Below, one piece after another: positions 18,880 to 30,067 of a stretch of 64,000 bases of DNA (its first letter is position 1; each line of letters begins with the position of its first letter). Position numbers and translations under genes: made by a program. The notes under the pieces are model-generated. The model did not search any database, was not told the origin of the DNA, and saw nothing but the letters and a program-made list of their open reading frames with translations. The stretch is taken from positions 1 through 64,000 of the forward strand of contig NZ_BAED01000062.1 of the NCBI RefSeq assembly GCF_000241345.1. Reading direction: 5' to 3'. The DNA is from Gordonia amarae NBRC 15530. Its GTDB lineage: Bacteria; Actinomycetota; Actinomycetes; Mycobacteriales; Mycobacteriaceae.

Positions 18880-19382
18880 AGCTCATCACGCGCCGTTCCC
18901 GACGACGTGCCGTTCGGTGACGCCGAGTCCGCGCTCCTGATCATCGACACGTGCGGGATCCCGTCCTCCAAGTACTCCTCCCCGACGACCGAAAAGCCGT
19001 GCCCGGCATACATGTCCGCGAGGTACTTCTGCGCCTCGACGCGGCATTCGTGGTCACCGACCTCCGCGAGCGCCTCGATCATCAGCCGCCGGGTGTGTCC
19101 GCGACCGCGGTGCGCCCGGTGGGTGCACACACGTCCGATCTGGTAGGTGTCGGCGCCGTCCGGACCCGTGTTCCGCAGGATGCGCAGTTCGGAGGCGATG
19201 GTGCCGTCGTCCGCGGTGATCCACAGCTGGCGGGTGTCCGGCTCCAGGTCACGCCCGTCGAGGTCCTGGTACGGACATGCCTGCTCGAGCACGAACACCT
19301 CGGAGCGGAGCTGCAGCAGGCGGTACAGGGTCGGCGCGTCGATCTCGTCCACCGACGCGCGATGCAATTGCCCATTGCTCAT
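18876..19382 (-). CDS. GNAT family N-acetyltransferase, ElaA-like
   Basis: A 168-residue GNAT acetyltransferase of the ElaA group: [20 protein letters not shown] near the N terminus, and the acetyl-CoA binding loop [17 protein letters not shown] (about residues 85-101). The C-terminal strand is [16 protein letters not shown]. The substrate is unknown. It is the first gene of a coupled run with the chelatase gene (ATGA overlap), so it may be regulated with cobalamin synthesis. M. tuberculosis Rv2851c holds the same place. Confidence 0.88.
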   Translation of the reverse strand: MSNGQLHRASVDEIDAPTLYRLLQLRSEVFVLEQACPYQDLDGRDLEPDTRQLWITADDGTIASELRILRNTGPDGADTYQIGRVCTHRAHRGRGHTRRLMIEALAEVGDHECRVEAQKYLADMYAGHGFSVVGEEYLEDGIPHVSMIRSADSASPNGTSSGTARDEL

Positions 19383-19467
19383 GATGTCGTGACTATCACA
19401 CCACCGCGTGCCGCACCAATCACCTCAGCGGGCGGTCGGTACGGCACGCATGCGTGATCGACAGCTG

Positions 19468-20955
19468 TCAGGCCTTCTGGCCGGCCGTCAGTTCCAGCGA
19501 GCTGCTCGTCCAGTCCCAGACCTGCCGGAACAGGTCGCGGTTGTCGGAGAGCTTCTTGCCGAACGACGGGATCATCTCGGTGAGCTTGGGGGTCCACGCC
19601 TGGTACTGCTGCGGGAAGCACTGTTCGAGCACCGACAGCATGGCGGGCACCGCGGTGGAGGCGCCCGGTGAGGCGCCGAGCAGGCCGGCAATGGTGCCGT
19701 CGCCCGCGGCGATGACGGCGGTACCGAATTCGAGCGAGCCGCCGCCACCGGTCTTGCGGATCACCTGCACACGCTGGCCGGCGGTGATCATCTCCCAGTC
19801 CTCGCCGTTGGCGCGCGGCATGAAGTCGGCGAGGGTGGCGATCTGGTCGGCGCGGCTGGCGGCGAGCTCACCGAGCAGGTACTTGGTGAGGGCCATTTCC
19901 TTCATGCCCACCGACAGCAGCGGAATGATGTTGTCCGGCTTCACCGAGAACGGCAGGTCGGTGAACTTGCCGCTCTTGAGGAACTTGGGCGACCAGCCGG
20001 CGTACGGGCCGAACAGCAGGCCCTGCTGGTGGTTGATGACGCGGGTATCGAGGTGCGGCACCGACATCGGCGGGGCACCAACGGCGGCCTGCCCGTACAC
20101 CTTGGCGGCGTGCTGCTCGATGAGGTCGGGGTTGGTGCAGCGCAGGAACGCGCCCGACACGGGGAACCCGCCGAAGCCCTTGGCCTCCTTGATGCCCGAC
20201 TTCTGCAGCAGGTGCAGGGCCCCGCCGCCGGCGCCGACGAACACGAACTTGGCTGCGATGGTGAGCTTCTCACCGGTGCGCCGGTTGGTGACCTTGACCC
20301 GCCAGGAGCCGTCGGACTGCTTGTTGAGGTTGGTGACGGCATGCCCGAAGTACACATCGCCGGCCTGGCCGACGTAGCCGAGGAGTTGCTGGGTGAGTGC
20401 GCCGAAGTCGACGTCGGTGCCGTCATTGAACCAGTTCAGCGCCACCGGGTCGGAGTAGTCGCGGCCGGCGCCCATCAGCGGCAGGCGTTCGGCGAACACG
20501 GCCGGGTCGGTGATGTACTCCATGCCCTCGAACAGCGGGTTCGCGGACAGCTTGTCGTAGCGCTTGCGCAAGTACTCGACGCCGTCGGCACCGTGGGTGA
20601 AGCTGACGTGCGGGATGGGGTTGATGAACTCTTTCGGGTTGCCGAGGAAGCCGTTGTCGACCGCGTGCGCCCAGAACTGCCGCGACACCTGGAACTGCTC
20701 GTTGATATTGAGCGCCTTGGTGATGTCGACGTCGCCGTCGGCGGTCTTGGGCGTGTAGTTGAGTTCGCACAGGGCGGAGTGGCCGGTGCCGGCGTTGTTC
20801 CACGGGTCGCTGCTCTCGGCGGCCGCTGCGTCGAGACGTTCGAAGACGCTCACCGACCAGGTGGGTTCCAGACGCCGGACAAGTGCGCCGAGCGTCGCGC
20901 TCATGATGCCCGCGCCGATCAGCGCGACGTCTGTCTTGATCACCGTTTGAGACAC
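19468..20955 (-). CDS. mqo: Malate:quinone oxidoreductase
   Basis: FAD-dependent membrane-associated enzyme that oxidises malate to oxaloacetate and passes electrons to the quinone pool. The 495-residue length is normal. The FAD-binding motif [13 protein letters not shown] is at residues 11-23, with [18 protein letters not shown] (about 53-70) and the C-terminal GASPGAS loop diagnostic of Mqo. The start is a GTG at 20955. It is a single gene, with 85 bases to the GNAT gene, and divergent from the hydrolase-mtr pair. Confidence 0.96.
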   Translation of the reverse strand: MSQTVIKTDVALIGAGIMSATLGALVRRLEPTWSVSVFERLDAAAAESSDPWNNAGTGHSALCELNYTPKTADGDVDITKALNINEQFQVSRQFWAHAVDNGFLGNPKEFINPIPHVSFTHGADGVEYLRKRYDKLSANPLFEGMEYITDPAVFAERLPLMGAGRDYSDPVALNWFNDGTDVDFGALTQQLLGYVGQAGDVYFGHAVTNLNKQSDGSWRVKVTNRRTGEKLTIAAKFVFVGAGGGALHLLQKSGIKEAKGFGGFPVSGAFLRCTNPDLIEQHAAKVYGQAAVGAPPMSVPHLDTRVINHQQGLLFGPYAGWSPKFLKSGKFTDLPFSVKPDNIIPLLSVGMKEMALTKYLLGELAASRADQIATLADFMPRANGEDWEMITAGQRVQVIRKTGGGGSLEFGTAVIAAGDGTIAGLLGASPGASTAVPAMLSVLEQCFPQQYQAWTPKLTEMIPSFGKKLSDNRDLFRQVWDWTSSSLELTAGQKA

Positions 20956-21121
20956 CGTGGCTCCACTTTCGCAGCTGTGGACGGCTACCCGTCCGGATGA
21001 AAACTGTCAACGGTCATTCTTACCCATAGACATACACCAGACTGAACCGGCCACGCCCGGATGTGGGCCGCACGACAACAACCGGACCCGTGACCGGCGT
21101 GTGCACCTTAGAGTGGAGCGC

Positions 21122-22213
21122 GTGAGTTCCCCTGACGACGCCGCTGCCGTCACCACCGCGCCGGAGGCCGATGCACCGGCCCCGCCGGCCCTGACCTGGC
21201 AACCCGACCGGTACCTCGACCGCTATGAGATCGCGACGATCCCCCTCGGTCCCGACCCGGACGACGAGGGGCCGATCTCGGCGACCCTGATCCGGCGCAC
21301 CGCTCCCGATCCCGGGTGCCGCGGCGCGGTACTGCACGTGCACGGATTCACCGACTACTTCTTCCAGCAGCCGCTGGCCGATTTCTTTCACGCGCGCGGG
21401 TACGCCTTCTACGCGCTCGATCTGCGCAAGTGCGGCCGGTCGTTGCGGGAGAATCAGACACCGCATTTCACCACCGACCTGAGCCGATACCGGGAGGAAC
21501 TCACCCTCGCGTTGCGCGTGGTGCTGGGCGAGGTCGGCGCCGGCGCCCGGATCATCGTCGGCGGACATTCCACGGGCGGCCTGACCACCTCGTTGTGGCT
21601 CGACGAGCTACGCCGGGACGCGCCCGAACTGCATTCACGAATCGAGGGCGCTGTCCTCAACAGTCCTTGGCTCGACCTGCAGGGCGATGCCGTCCTGCGT
21701 ACCTACCCGGTCACCATGGTGATCAAGGCGGTGGCCAAGGTCAAACCCAAGCAGGTGCTGCCGCAAGAGATCTCGATGGCCTACGGACACAGTCTGCACG
21801 AGAGCGCGCACGGTGAGTGGTCGTACGACCTGAACCTGAAACCGATGGGCGGGTTCCCCGTCACCTTCGGGTTCATCGACGCGGTCAGGTCGGGGCAACG
21901 CAGGCTGCACCACGGTATCGACGTCGGGGTGCCCACACTGGTATTGCGATCCAACGCATCGTTGTTCACGCACGCCTACTCCCCCGAGGTCGACGCCGCC
22001 GACATCGTGCTCGACGTGCGTCACATGGCGCAGTGGAGCGCCCATCTCGGCGACCGGGTGCGGGTGGTACCCATCACCGGCGCCCGGCACGACGTCTTCC
22101 TGTCCGCGAAACCGGCCAGGGAAAGCGCGTACCGCGCGTTGGGCGAATGGCTGGCCGAGATCGGCAGGGACCCCGACCCGGCGCACGCGACGAGCACCGG
22201 AGTCGCCCAGTGA
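21122..22213 (+). CDS. Alpha/beta hydrolase, lysophospholipase-like
   Basis: A 363-residue alpha/beta hydrolase with [19 protein letters not shown] (oxyanion region, about residue 70), the nucleophile elbow GGHSTGG (about 147-153) and a C-terminal catalytic His in ITGARHDVF. Substrate unknown. I start at the GTG at 21122, which has GGAG just upstream; a GTG at 21113 is in frame. The stop overlaps the mtr start (GTGA), so the two are translationally coupled. The same pair occurs in mycobacteria (Rv2854-mtr), which hints at a link with mycothiol metabolism, but I see nothing that proves it. Confidence 0.85.
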   Translation: MSSPDDAAAVTTAPEADAPAPPALTWQPDRYLDRYEIATIPLGPDPDDEGPISATLIRRTAPDPGCRGAVLHVHGFTDYFFQQPLADFFHARGYAFYALDLRKCGRSLRENQTPHFTTDLSRYREELTLALRVVLGEVGAGARIIVGGHSTGGLTTSLWLDELRRDAPELHSRIEGAVLNSPWLDLQGDAVLRTYPVTMVIKAVAKVKPKQVLPQEISMAYGHSLHESAHGEWSYDLNLKPMGGFPVTFGFIDAVRSGQRRLHHGIDVGVPTLVLRSNASLFTHAYSPEVDAADIVLDVRHMAQWSAHLGDRVRVVPITGARHDVFLSAKPARESAYRALGEWLAEIGRDPDPAHATSTGVAQ

Positions 22214-23610
22214 CCGCCCGGGAGGCCGGCCACGTCGTCGACCTGGCGATCATCGGTTCGGGCAGCGGCAACTCGATCCCCGATGATCGCTTCGACAACC
22301 TGTCGATCGCCATCTTCGAGGAGGGCGTCTACGGCGGCACCTGCCTGAACGTCGGGTGCATTCCCACCAAGATGTTCGTCTATGCCGCCGACGTCGCGGA
22401 CACGATCCGCGACGCCGCCAGGTACGGCATGACGGCATCGTTCGACGGTGCCGACTGGCCGTCGATCGTGGAGCGGGTGTTCGGCCGCATCGACCCGATC
22501 TCCGCGGGCGGTAAGGAGTACCGCGTCGAGCGGTGCCCCAACGTCACTGTCTATCCGTCGCATGTGGTGTTCGACGGCCGTGATCCCGACGGCCTGTACC
22601 GGCTCGTCACCGACGGAGTGACGGTCCTGGCCCGGCAGGTGGTGATCGCCGCCGGCGCCAGGCCGGTGATTCCGCCGGTAATCGCCGACAGCGATGTCCG
22701 CCACTACACGAACAACGACATCATGCGCCTGCCCGCGTTGCCGGAGCGGCTGATCATCGTCGGAAGCGGTTATATCGCAGCCGAGTTCGCGCATGTCTTC
22801 GGTTCGCTGGGTTCGCGGGTGTCGATCATCGCCCGCAGCGGGCGGCTGCTGCGCTCACAGGACGAGGACATCTCGGAACGGTTCACCGAGGTGGCCCGGC
22901 AGCAGTGGGACGTACGTCTCAACAGTGATATCACCGGGGTCGCGGAGACCACCGACGGTATCCGGGTGAGCTTCGCCGACGGCGGTCACTGTGACGGCGA
23001 TGTCCTGCTCGTCGCCGTCGGCCGGCAACCCAACGGCGACCGGCTCGGCCTCGCCTCCATCGGCGTCGGGTTGCACGACGACGGCCGGGTGGTGTGCGAC
23101 GACGCGGGCCGCACCACCGCACCCGGGGTGTGGGCCCTGGGCGATGTGAGTTCGCCCTATCAGCTCAAACACGTCGCCAACCACGAACAGCGCGTGGTGC
23201 AGTCGAACCTGCTGAAAGGCTGGGACGCAACCGATCTGGACAGCTTCGATCATCGTTACGTACCGGGCGCGGTGTTCACCCACCCACAGGTGGCCTCGGT
23301 GGGTTTGAGCGAGAAGCAGGCGCGCGACGCCGGGCATGACATCACGGTGAAGGTGCAGAACTACGGCGACGTCGCCTACGGCTGGGCTATGGAGGACACC
23401 ACCGGACTGTGCAAGGTGATCGCCGAACGCGGCACCGGCCGCATCCTCGGCTGCCACATCCTCGGCCCCCAGGCCTCCACCGTCATCCAACCCGTCATCC
23501 AGGCCATGTCGTTCGGCCTCGACGCCCAGGCGATGGCCCGCGGCCAGTACTGGATCCACCCCGCCATGCCCGAGGTCCTGGAAAACGCCCTGTTGGGCCT
23601 GGATCTCTAG
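22210..23610 (+). CDS. mtr: Mycothione reductase
   Basis: Flavoprotein disulfide reductase that regenerates mycothiol from mycothione with NADPH. The 466-residue product has the FAD motif [11 protein letters not shown] at residues 11-21, and the redox-active disulfide [13 protein letters not shown] near residue 43. The NADPH site is [14 protein letters not shown], and the C-terminal catalytic His-Glu pair is [13 protein letters not shown]. The [12 protein letters not shown] sequence separates it from lipoamide dehydrogenases. The presence of this gene places the organism in the mycothiol-using actinobacteria. The GTG at 22210 overlaps the upstream stop. Confidence 0.96.
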   Translation: MTAREAGHVVDLAIIGSGSGNSIPDDRFDNLSIAIFEEGVYGGTCLNVGCIPTKMFVYAADVADTIRDAARYGMTASFDGADWPSIVERVFGRIDPISAGGKEYRVERCPNVTVYPSHVVFDGRDPDGLYRLVTDGVTVLARQVVIAAGARPVIPPVIADSDVRHYTNNDIMRLPALPERLIIVGSGYIAAEFAHVFGSLGSRVSIIARSGRLLRSQDEDISERFTEVARQQWDVRLNSDITGVAETTDGIRVSFADGGHCDGDVLLVAVGRQPNGDRLGLASIGVGLHDDGRVVCDDAGRTTAPGVWALGDVSSPYQLKHVANHEQRVVQSNLLKGWDATDLDSFDHRYVPGAVFTHPQVASVGLSEKQARDAGHDITVKVQNYGDVAYGWAMEDTTGLCKVIAERGTGRILGCHILGPQASTVIQPVIQAMSFGLDAQAMARGQYWIHPAMPEVLENALLGLDL

Positions 23611-23634
23611 CAGGAGGTCAGAGCACCGCAGGGG

Positions 23635-24459
23635 TCAGAACACCGCAGAGCGCAGCGCGATCTCACTGGCCAGTGCGGGGGCGGCGTGCTGCGGAATCCA
23701 GTGGTCGACGCCCGGCAGCTCGCAGAAGCGGTATTCGCCGTACACGTAGCGGCTGGTCGCCAGCGCCTGCTCACGCCCGAGGGCCGGATCGTTGTCGCTC
23801 CACACGAGGGTGGTGGGGATCTCCACCGGCCGGCAGGACATCTTGGTCTTGACGTCGCCGGTGAAGTTGGCGCGATACCAGTTGAGGGCTGCGGTCAGCG
23901 CCCCGGGCGCTTTCAGCGGTTCCAGTTCCTCGGCGGTGACCCCGAATCTGCGCAGCGCGGCGAAGTTATCGGCGACGATGTTGTCCTCGGCTCCGGGCTG
24001 CACGAAAGTCTTGATGTACGAGGATCTTTGCCGTTGATCACCGCTGGTGAGCGCGTCCCGCCCAGCGGACGGGTGGCCGGTGCTCACCGCCACCAGGCCG
24101 GTGAACCGGTCGGGGTACCGGGCCGCGAGATGCCACGCCACGAGTCCGCCCCAGTCGTGACCGACGAGCAGTGCGTACGGAACATCAAAGGCGTCGAGGA
24201 TACCGATCGCGTCGGCGACGAGGTTGTCGATGGAGTAGTCCTCGACCGCGGTGGGCCGGGCGCCAGCGCTGTAGCCGCGCTGTTCGAACACGATGGTCCG
24301 CAGTCCCGACTCGTGCAGGCGCGGCACCACGTCGCGGTAGCAGCTGCCGCCGACGGGAAAACCGTGCAGCAGCAGTACCCAGTTGCCTCGCTCCGGTCCA
24401 CCGACCTCGACGTCGAAGGTATAGTCGCCAACGGTGACAGCGCGGTGCTCGGTCTTCAC
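23635..24459 (-). CDS. Alpha/beta hydrolase, epoxide hydrolase-like
   Basis: A 274-residue alpha/beta hydrolase. LLLHGFPVGG (about residue 28) gives the HGFP oxyanion motif, and the nucleophile elbow reads VGHDWGG, with Asp rather than Ser. That is typical of epoxide hydrolases and haloalkane dehalogenases. The acid and His are in SDNDPALG and PGVDHWIPQH. I start at the GTG at 24459 (MKTEHRAVTVGDY), giving the family's length; a longer reading adds a fragment without homology. The natural substrate is unknown. It converges on mtr with 24 bases between stops. Confidence 0.85.
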   Translation of the reverse strand: MKTEHRAVTVGDYTFDVEVGGPERGNWVLLLHGFPVGGSCYRDVVPRLHESGLRTIVFEQRGYSAGARPTAVEDYSIDNLVADAIGILDAFDVPYALLVGHDWGGLVAWHLAARYPDRFTGLVAVSTGHPSAGRDALTSGDQRQRSSYIKTFVQPGAEDNIVADNFAALRRFGVTAEELEPLKAPGALTAALNWYRANFTGDVKTKMSCRPVEIPTTLVWSDNDPALGREQALATSRYVYGEYRFCELPGVDHWIPQHAAPALASEIALRSAVF

Positions 24460-24503
24460 CCGGCAATCGTACAGACACGTAGCGCCGTACGGAGGGGTAT
24501 CGC

Positions 24504-26066
24504 TCAGCCGGTGAGCATATGCGTGATGACGGGGACCGATGCGCCCGCGCCGCGGCCGATGATGTCGAGCAGGGCATCGAGATCGACGTGTGCGGTGAGC
24601 AGGTCCGCGATCAGGTCGACCTGTCCGGTGCGGATCGCTGCCACGTCGGTGTCGGGTGCGACCTCGAAGGCCGGCTTGCCCGCCTGCTCGGCGAGCGTGA
24701 TCAGCAGGTCGCGGCGGAAGGCGTTGTTCTCCAGCAGCCCGTGCCAGTGGGTGCCGCGCACCGCGCCACGCACCGCACCCTCGGCAATCAGATTGTCGCC
24801 CTGCCGGATCCACGCATCCTCGGTGCAGCCGTCGACCCGGCCATGATGAATCTCATACCCGCGGACGGCAACCCGGCCGTCACGAACGTCGGCATGCCCG
24901 GTGACCTGCTTGGTGATCTTGTCCGCGTCGAACCGGATCGTCATGTCCAGCAGTCCCAGGCCCTCGACCCGGCCGCCGCCGGATTCGACGTCGTCGTCGA
25001 TGGTGCGGCCGAGCATCTGGAAGCCGCCGCAGATCCCGATGACCGGCCGTCCGGCCGCGGCCCGCCCCCGCAGCGCGGCGTCGATCCCCCGCGACCGCAA
25101 CCAGGCGAGGTCGGACACGGTCGCCCGGGTTCCGGGCAGGATCGCGATGTCGGCGGCGGCGACCGCACCGGCGTCGTCGACCCACGCGACGTCGACGCCC
25201 GGTTCGCAGGCCAGCGCTTCGACGTCGGTGGAGTTGGAGATTCGCGGCAGCCGGATCGCCGCCACGCTCAACCGCACCGGGCGCCCGTCGGCTGCCGGTG
25301 GCCCCACCCGCCGGCCCACCGCCACCGACAGCGAGTCCTCGGCGTCGATCCAGATCCCGGAGGCGTAGGGCACGACGCCGTAGGTCGGTCTGCCGGTGAG
25401 CTCGCGCAGTTGCTCGAGTCCGGGGGCGAGCAGGCCGGGGTCACCCCGGAACTTGTTGATCAGATAGCCCGCGACGAGGCGCTGATCGTCGGCGCCGAGG
25501 ACGGCGGTGGTGCCGAACAGGTGAGCCAGTGAACCGCCGCGGTCGATGTCGCTGACCACGATCACCGGCATCGCCCCGGCCTGCGCCAGCCCCATGTTGG
25601 CGATGTCGGAGCCGCGCAGGTTGATCTCGGCGATCGAACCGGCGCCCTCACAGATCACGATGTCGAAATCGGCACGCAGTGAGGCGAGTTCGTCGGTCAC
25701 GACGCCGAGCAGCTGGGCGCGCCGGGTCGCGTAGTCGGCCGCGCCTATCTGCCCGTCAGGACGGCCCCGCACCACGACGTGGGAACGCCGGTCGCTACCG
25801 GGTTTGAGCAGCACCGGGTTGAACCGGGTCGACGGGTCCAGTCCGCAGGCGAACGCCTGCAGTGCCTGCGCGCGGCCGATCTCGCCGCCGTCCGGGGTGA
25901 TGGCCGAGTTGTTGGACATGTTCTGCGCTTTGAACGGCGCGACCCGGATACCTTGTCGTGCGAGGGCCCGGCACAGGCCGGTCACGATCATGCTCTTGCC
26001 CGCGTCGGAAGTGGCACCGCCGACGAGCAGTGCGCCGTTCACTCCTGACATCGACCCGGCTGTCAC
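24504..26066 (-). CDS. cobQ: Cobyric acid synthase
   Basis: Amidates side chains b, d, e and g of adenosylcobyrinic acid a,c-diamide. The 520-residue product has the P-loop [10 protein letters not shown] (residues 16-25) and KAQNMSNNS motif. The C-terminal type I glutamine amidotransferase domain has Cys in [10 protein letters not shown] and His in GTHWHGLLE. Its start at 26066 overlaps the stop of the upstream membrane-protein gene (ATGA), an unusual partner. It is separated from cobO-cobB by about 8 kb here. Confidence 0.95.
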   Translation of the reverse strand: MTAGSMSGVNGALLVGGATSDAGKSMIVTGLCRALARQGIRVAPFKAQNMSNNSAITPDGGEIGRAQALQAFACGLDPSTRFNPVLLKPGSDRRSHVVVRGRPDGQIGAADYATRRAQLLGVVTDELASLRADFDIVICEGAGSIAEINLRGSDIANMGLAQAGAMPVIVVSDIDRGGSLAHLFGTTAVLGADDQRLVAGYLINKFRGDPGLLAPGLEQLRELTGRPTYGVVPYASGIWIDAEDSLSVAVGRRVGPPAADGRPVRLSVAAIRLPRISNSTDVEALACEPGVDVAWVDDAGAVAAADIAILPGTRATVSDLAWLRSRGIDAALRGRAAAGRPVIGICGGFQMLGRTIDDDVESGGGRVEGLGLLDMTIRFDADKITKQVTGHADVRDGRVAVRGYEIHHGRVDGCTEDAWIRQGDNLIAEGAVRGAVRGTHWHGLLENNAFRRDLLITLAEQAGKPAFEVAPDTDVAAIRTGQVDLIADLLTAHVDLDALLDIIGRGAGASVPVITHMLTG

Positions 26067-27391
26067 TCCTGGCCTGGGCGGTCGGCCTGCCGGATGTCGT
26101 GTTCACGGTCGATCTCCCCCAGGCCCAGTCCGCGCCCGCCGTTGACGAGGGGGTCTCCGGGTGCCGCCAGTTCGAGCTCGGTGTACACGTCGTCATCGGT
26201 CTCGTCACCGTCCCGATCGGTGGCCGCGGGGTCCGGGTCCCCGGCCGGGTGCAGCGCCTTGCCCGTGTCCGGGTCGATGCCGTGCCGGTGCAGCACCACC
26301 GCGCGGTTCTCCATGCCGTGCTGCATCATCGCGCGCTGGGCGGCGATCATCATCGTGGACTGGCCGGACAGGATCCGCTCGACCTCCTTGGATTCGCGCC
26401 AGCGTTTCCCGACCAGCGCGGTCAGCACGCCAATCACCGCGTAGGCACTCATCAGCAGGAATCCCTGCCAGTACGGTTCGCCGACCCCGTACAGGATGCG
26501 TTTGATCATCTCGGTGATGCCGTGCCCGACGACGAACGGCTGCAGGTGTTTGAAGAACGACGGCACCATCCACGCCGGGAACGCCGCGCCCGAGGCCGGT
26601 ATCGACACGAACACGAACAGCAACAGAGCCGGGCCGGTGATGAAGCGACCGAAGAAGTACGAGATGCCGTTCACGAACAGCCCTATGGCGAAGATCCACA
26701 GCATCGCCAGACCGGCCATCTGCGCGAAGTGTTCCATCTCGTACACACCGACGATCGGGCCGACGATGATGTTGGACACCAGCGACAGCACCACCGCCCC
26801 ACCGGCCAGGATGGCCACACGCGTCCCGTGCCCGAGCGGGGCTCCCATCATCCCGATGAACATCGCCACCATGTATCCGGCGATACACCACGACATCATC
26901 ATGTACATGGCGCCCTGCCCGAACGAATCTGATTGCGGCAGCGGCGCGATGTCGGTGATCTTCACACCTGTGGTGGTGGCGAAGATCTGCTGGAACGACG
27001 TTTTCACGATCGTCGACGCCTGATACTGGTGCGCCCCCGCCACGAACAGTTCGGGCTGTCCCTGCCCGTTGGCCGGGATGACGAGCGCCGCGGCGTTGTC
27101 GCCGTCGCGCACCGACTCGACGGCGGCGGCCTGGTCGCCGAAGTAGCTGAACGCGAACGTTCCCGGAGCGCCGGCCTCGACCTTCTGGGTGACCACCGAC
27201 GCGGCCGGGGTGTTGACCACACCGACCGGCACGTCGTGCACCTTCGGCGAGTGGAAGGCCACCACGTAGCACAGGCAGAACGCCGTGATGAAGAACAGCG
27301 GCATCCACAACTGCAGCCCGATCATCTGCACCGCCGGCGGCAGTTTGCCGTAATGCTTGCGCCACCAACCGGTCGCAGAAGACAACATCAC
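26063..27391 (-). CDS. YhgE/Pip-like (DUF3533) multi-pass membrane protein
   Basis: A 442-residue membrane protein with the layout of the YhgE/Pip/DUF3533 and ABC-2 permease-like family. It has one N-terminal membrane segment (about residues 22-45), an extracytoplasmic domain (about 50-165; [13 protein letters not shown], then [10 protein letters not shown]), five more membrane segments (about 168-345), and a long charged cytoplasmic tail (about 350-442). Such proteins are linked to export of lipids or peptides or act as phage receptors in other groups; the role here is unknown. ATG at 27391 or 27388, with AGGAGG upstream. The stop overlaps the cobQ start by four bases. Confidence 0.75.
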   Translation of the reverse strand: MMLSSATGWWRKHYGKLPPAVQMIGLQLWMPLFFITAFCLCYVVAFHSPKVHDVPVGVVNTPAASVVTQKVEAGAPGTFAFSYFGDQAAAVESVRDGDNAAALVIPANGQGQPELFVAGAHQYQASTIVKTSFQQIFATTTGVKITDIAPLPQSDSFGQGAMYMMMSWCIAGYMVAMFIGMMGAPLGHGTRVAILAGGAVVLSLVSNIIVGPIVGVYEMEHFAQMAGLAMLWIFAIGLFVNGISYFFGRFITGPALLLFVFVSIPASGAAFPAWMVPSFFKHLQPFVVGHGITEMIKRILYGVGEPYWQGFLLMSAYAVIGVLTALVGKRWRESKEVERILSGQSTMMIAAQRAMMQHGMENRAVVLHRHGIDPDTGKALHPAGDPDPAATDRDGDETDDDVYTELELAAPGDPLVNGGRGLGLGEIDREHDIRQADRPGQE

Positions 27392-27514
27392 ATTCCTCCT
27401 CGGTGAGAATCGCCGACCCGCAATCCGTCCCGGTCGACGCTACTGTCCCGGGACCGATTGGTGATACTTCCGCCGCACGTGTCGACAGGACCAGTGTGGC
27501 GGTGCTGCCGATGC

Positions 27515-27869
27515 CTGATCGATCAGACTGACCACCACCTGCGCCTTGCTGCCGATCTTGGCCAGCGCGAGCCCGAACAGCACGGCGAAGAACAGCACCT
27601 GCAGCAGCGCGTTCTCGGCGAACGCCGAGAACACCGACGTGGGGATGATGTTGAGCAGAAAGTCGACCGTGTGCGGGAGTTCGCCGTTGTCGGTCTTCTC
27701 CGCCACCGCCTCCGCGCCGGTCTTCAGGGTTTCGGGGTCGATGTCGAAACCCTTGCCGGGCTTGACGACACGATCGCGACGAGGAGCCAGAAGAACATCG
27801 ACGTGTAGAACGGGGCACGCTTGGGCGCGGGTGGTTTCTGTGGTGCGACAGAAATGTCAGTGGTCATGG
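27515..27869 (-). pseudogene. Remnant of a dicarboxylate:cation symporter gene (dctA family)
   Basis: Two out-of-frame fragments resemble DctA/GltP transporters. The first, from ATG at 27869, gives an N terminus (RAPFYTSMFFWLLVAIV). The second, in another frame from about 27773, gives VKPGKGFDIDPETLKTGAE, then HTVDFLLNIIPTSV and LLQVLFFAVLFGLAL to SLIDQ near 27515. About 85 residues of the first membrane helices are missing between them, and the whole C-terminal half of the transporter is gone. It lies between map and the YhgE-like gene. The remaining 27392-27514 and 27870-27954 hold no gene that I can support. Confidence 0.75.
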
Positions 27870-27954
27870 CACGAATAATTGATGACCTATACAAACTGTT
27901 CGTGTGACAGCAGTTACACCGTCGTAAAGCCGGGCCGCGTAGCGCGCCCCACCG

Positions 27955-28824
27955 TCAGCTCGACTGGTCGGGCAGCGTCAGGATCTCCGCACCGGTCTCG
28001 GTGACCACCAGAGTGTGCTCGAACTGGGCGGTCCATTTGCGGTCCTTCGTGACCACGGTCCAGTCGTCGTCCCAGATCTCGTACGGCAGCCCGCCGAGAT
28101 TGATCATCGGTTCGATGGTGAACACCATGCCGGGTTCGATGACGGTGTCGACGTTGGGCTGGTCGTAGTGCAGGATCACCAGCCCGTTGTGGAACGTCTC
28201 GCCGATGCCGTGGCCGGTGAAGTCACGCACCACGGTGTAGCCGAACCGGCTGGCGTAGGACTCGATCACGCGCCCGATCACGTTGAGTTCGCGGCCCGGT
28301 TTGACGGCCTTGATGGCCCGTTCGGTGGCGATGCGGGTGCGTTCGACCAGGTCGGCGGCCTCCTGCGAGACGTTCCCGGCCAGGAAGGTCGCGTTGGTGT
28401 CGCCGTGCACGCCATCGATGTAGGCGGTGACGTCGATGTTGACGATGTCGCCGTCCTCGATGACCGTCGAGTCGGGGATGCCGTGGCAGATGACCTCGTT
28501 CAGCGAGGTGCAGCACGACTTGGGGAAGCCCCGGTAGCCCAGCGTCGACGGGTAGGCGCCGTGGTCGATCATGTATTCGTGCGCGATGCGGTCGAGTTCG
28601 TCGGTGGTGACACCGGGCGCCACCGCCTTACCGGCCTCGGCGAGCGCGTTGGCGGCGATCTTGCTCGCCAGCCGCATCTTCTCGATGGTCTCGGGGGTCT
28701 GCACCCACGGCTCGTGGCCCTCGTTCGCGGTCGGTTTCCACGCGTACTCCGGGCGTTCGATGGAGTCGGGCACCGGCAGCGTCGGCGACACCGTGCCGGG
28801 TTTCAAGGGGGCGCGAACAGTCAT
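27955..28824 (-). CDS. map: Methionine aminopeptidase, type I
   Basis: Removes N-terminal methionine from new proteins using two metal ions. The 289-residue product has the metal ligands D ([10 protein letters not shown]), D ([10 protein letters not shown]), H ([13 protein letters not shown]), E (TIEPM) and E (QFEHTLVV), all intact. The N-terminal extension of about 40 residues with PxxP-like sequences resembles mycobacterial MapB. The start is ATG at 28824. It is divergent from hmuT, with 175 bases between. Confidence 0.96.
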   Translation of the reverse strand: MTVRAPLKPGTVSPTLPVPDSIERPEYAWKPTANEGHEPWVQTPETIEKMRLASKIAANALAEAGKAVAPGVTTDELDRIAHEYMIDHGAYPSTLGYRGFPKSCCTSLNEVICHGIPDSTVIEDGDIVNIDVTAYIDGVHGDTNATFLAGNVSQEAADLVERTRIATERAIKAVKPGRELNVIGRVIESYASRFGYTVVRDFTGHGIGETFHNGLVILHYDQPNVDTVIEPGMVFTIEPMINLGGLPYEIWDDDWTVVTKDRKWTAQFEHTLVVTETGAEILTLPDQSS

Positions 28825-28999
28825 GGCGTCCAGCTTAGAACCTGCCGGAGACGAGCCGTGACGCCGTCGGATCCAGGGGCCGGGCTAAGGTGACACTAAT
28901 GTTGTCCGCACCGCCCTGTGATCGCCCGAGCCGCCTCGGGACAACCATCGTGATCCCCGAGGCCGATGCGAGGAACGAGCGAGGGTCACGAGGGGTCCG

Positions 29000-30067
29000 G
29001 TGAGACAAAAATCTGACGAGCCCAGCTCCGCACACCCCGGCGCACCGACAAGACTGCTGTTCGCGCTGCTCACCGGCCTCGTCGCGCTGAGTGTGTCGGG
29101 GTGCTTCGTCACCCCCATCAAACAGGACCAGGCCGCGAAGGCGTCAACCGCCAAGCTGCGGACCGGCCCGCAGACGGCGGAACTTCCCGACAACGACGTC
29201 GAGCCGATCACGACCACCGCGCAGCCGGTCCTGCCCGCGACGGTCACCGACGCCCAGGGACGCAAGGTGACGGTGACCGACGTGTCCCGCATCATCGCGG
29301 TCGACATCAACGGCACCCTCGGCAGCATCGTGTACTCGCTCGGGCTCGGTTCCCACGTCGTCGGCCGCGACACGTCGACGATCTTCCCGTCCGCGGTGGC
29401 GCTGCCGGTGGTCACCAACCGGGGCCACAGTCTCAACGCCGAAATGGTCCTCAAAATGCGGCCCAGCGTGCTGCTGGTCAACGAGGGCACCACCCCGGCC
29501 GGTGCGATCGACCAGATCCGCCGATCTGGGATCCCCGTCGTCGTGTTCACCGCCACCCGCAGCCTCGACACCAACGACAAGCTGATCCAGTCGGTGGCCG
29601 ACACCCTCGGGGTATCCGCCGAGGGCCGCAGGCTCGTCGCGCGCACCGATCAGCGGGTGGCCGAGGCGAAGAAGCTGGTCCCGAACCCGTCGGGCAACCC
29701 GACAATCGCGTTCGTGTACGTGCGCGGCCCCAAACTGACGTTGCTGGCCGGCCCGGGTTCGGGCGCCGACAGTCTCATCGAGGCGATCGGCGGTGTCGAC
29801 GCCGGTACCAAGGCCGAACTGACGGGAGCGTTCACGATGATCTCGGCCGAGGCGATGATCCGCGCCGACCCCGACGTGATCCTGGTGATGAAGCAGGGCG
29901 CCGACACCGTCGGCGGACTCGACGGCGTACTCAAGATCGCGGGGATCTCCGCGACGTCGGCGGGCCGCGATCGGCGGGTCGTGCAGATGGACGAGACGAA
30001 GATCCTGGCGTTCGGGCCCGACGTGGGTGAGGTCATCGGGTCGCTGGCGAAAGCGATCTACACATGA
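29000..30067 (+). CDS. hmuT: Heme ABC transporter substrate-binding lipoprotein
   Basis: A 355-residue periplasmic-binding-like lipoprotein of the HmuT family. The signal peptide ends in the lipobox VSGC near residue 35. The two-lobed binding fold carries RGHSLNAEMVLKMRPSVLL (near 140-160) and the HmuT-type C-terminal MISAEAMIRADPDVILVM and GGLDGVLKI. It captures heme outside the membrane for HmuUV. I start at the GTG at 29000 because it precedes a normal signal peptide. The stop overlaps the hmuU start (ATGA). Confidence 0.88.
   Translation: MRQKSDEPSSAHPGAPTRLLFALLTGLVALSVSGCFVTPIKQDQAAKASTAKLRTGPQTAELPDNDVEPITTTAQPVLPATVTDAQGRKVTVTDVSRIIAVDINGTLGSIVYSLGLGSHVVGRDTSTIFPSAVALPVVTNRGHSLNAEMVLKMRPSVLLVNEGTTPAGAIDQIRRSGIPVVVFTATRSLDTNDKLIQSVADTLGVSAEGRRLVARTDQRVAEAKKLVPNPSGNPTIAFVYVRGPKLTLLAGPGSGADSLIEAIGGVDAGTKAELTGAFTMISAEAMIRADPDVILVMKQGADTVGGLDGVLKIAGISATSAGRDRRVVQMDETKILAFGPDVGEVIGSLAKAIYT

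Noticed and set aside
22924..22938. AGTGATATCACC inside mtr, similar to the SPFH operator palindrome
   Set aside because: It is inside a coding sequence, single, and shorter than the tandem site; probably chance.
28890..28912. A possible DtxR/IdeR iron box (GGCTAAGGTGACACTAA) between map and hmuT
   Set aside because: Only about 10 of 19 positions match the consensus I remember, which is too weak to report, although iron control of hmuTUV would make sense.
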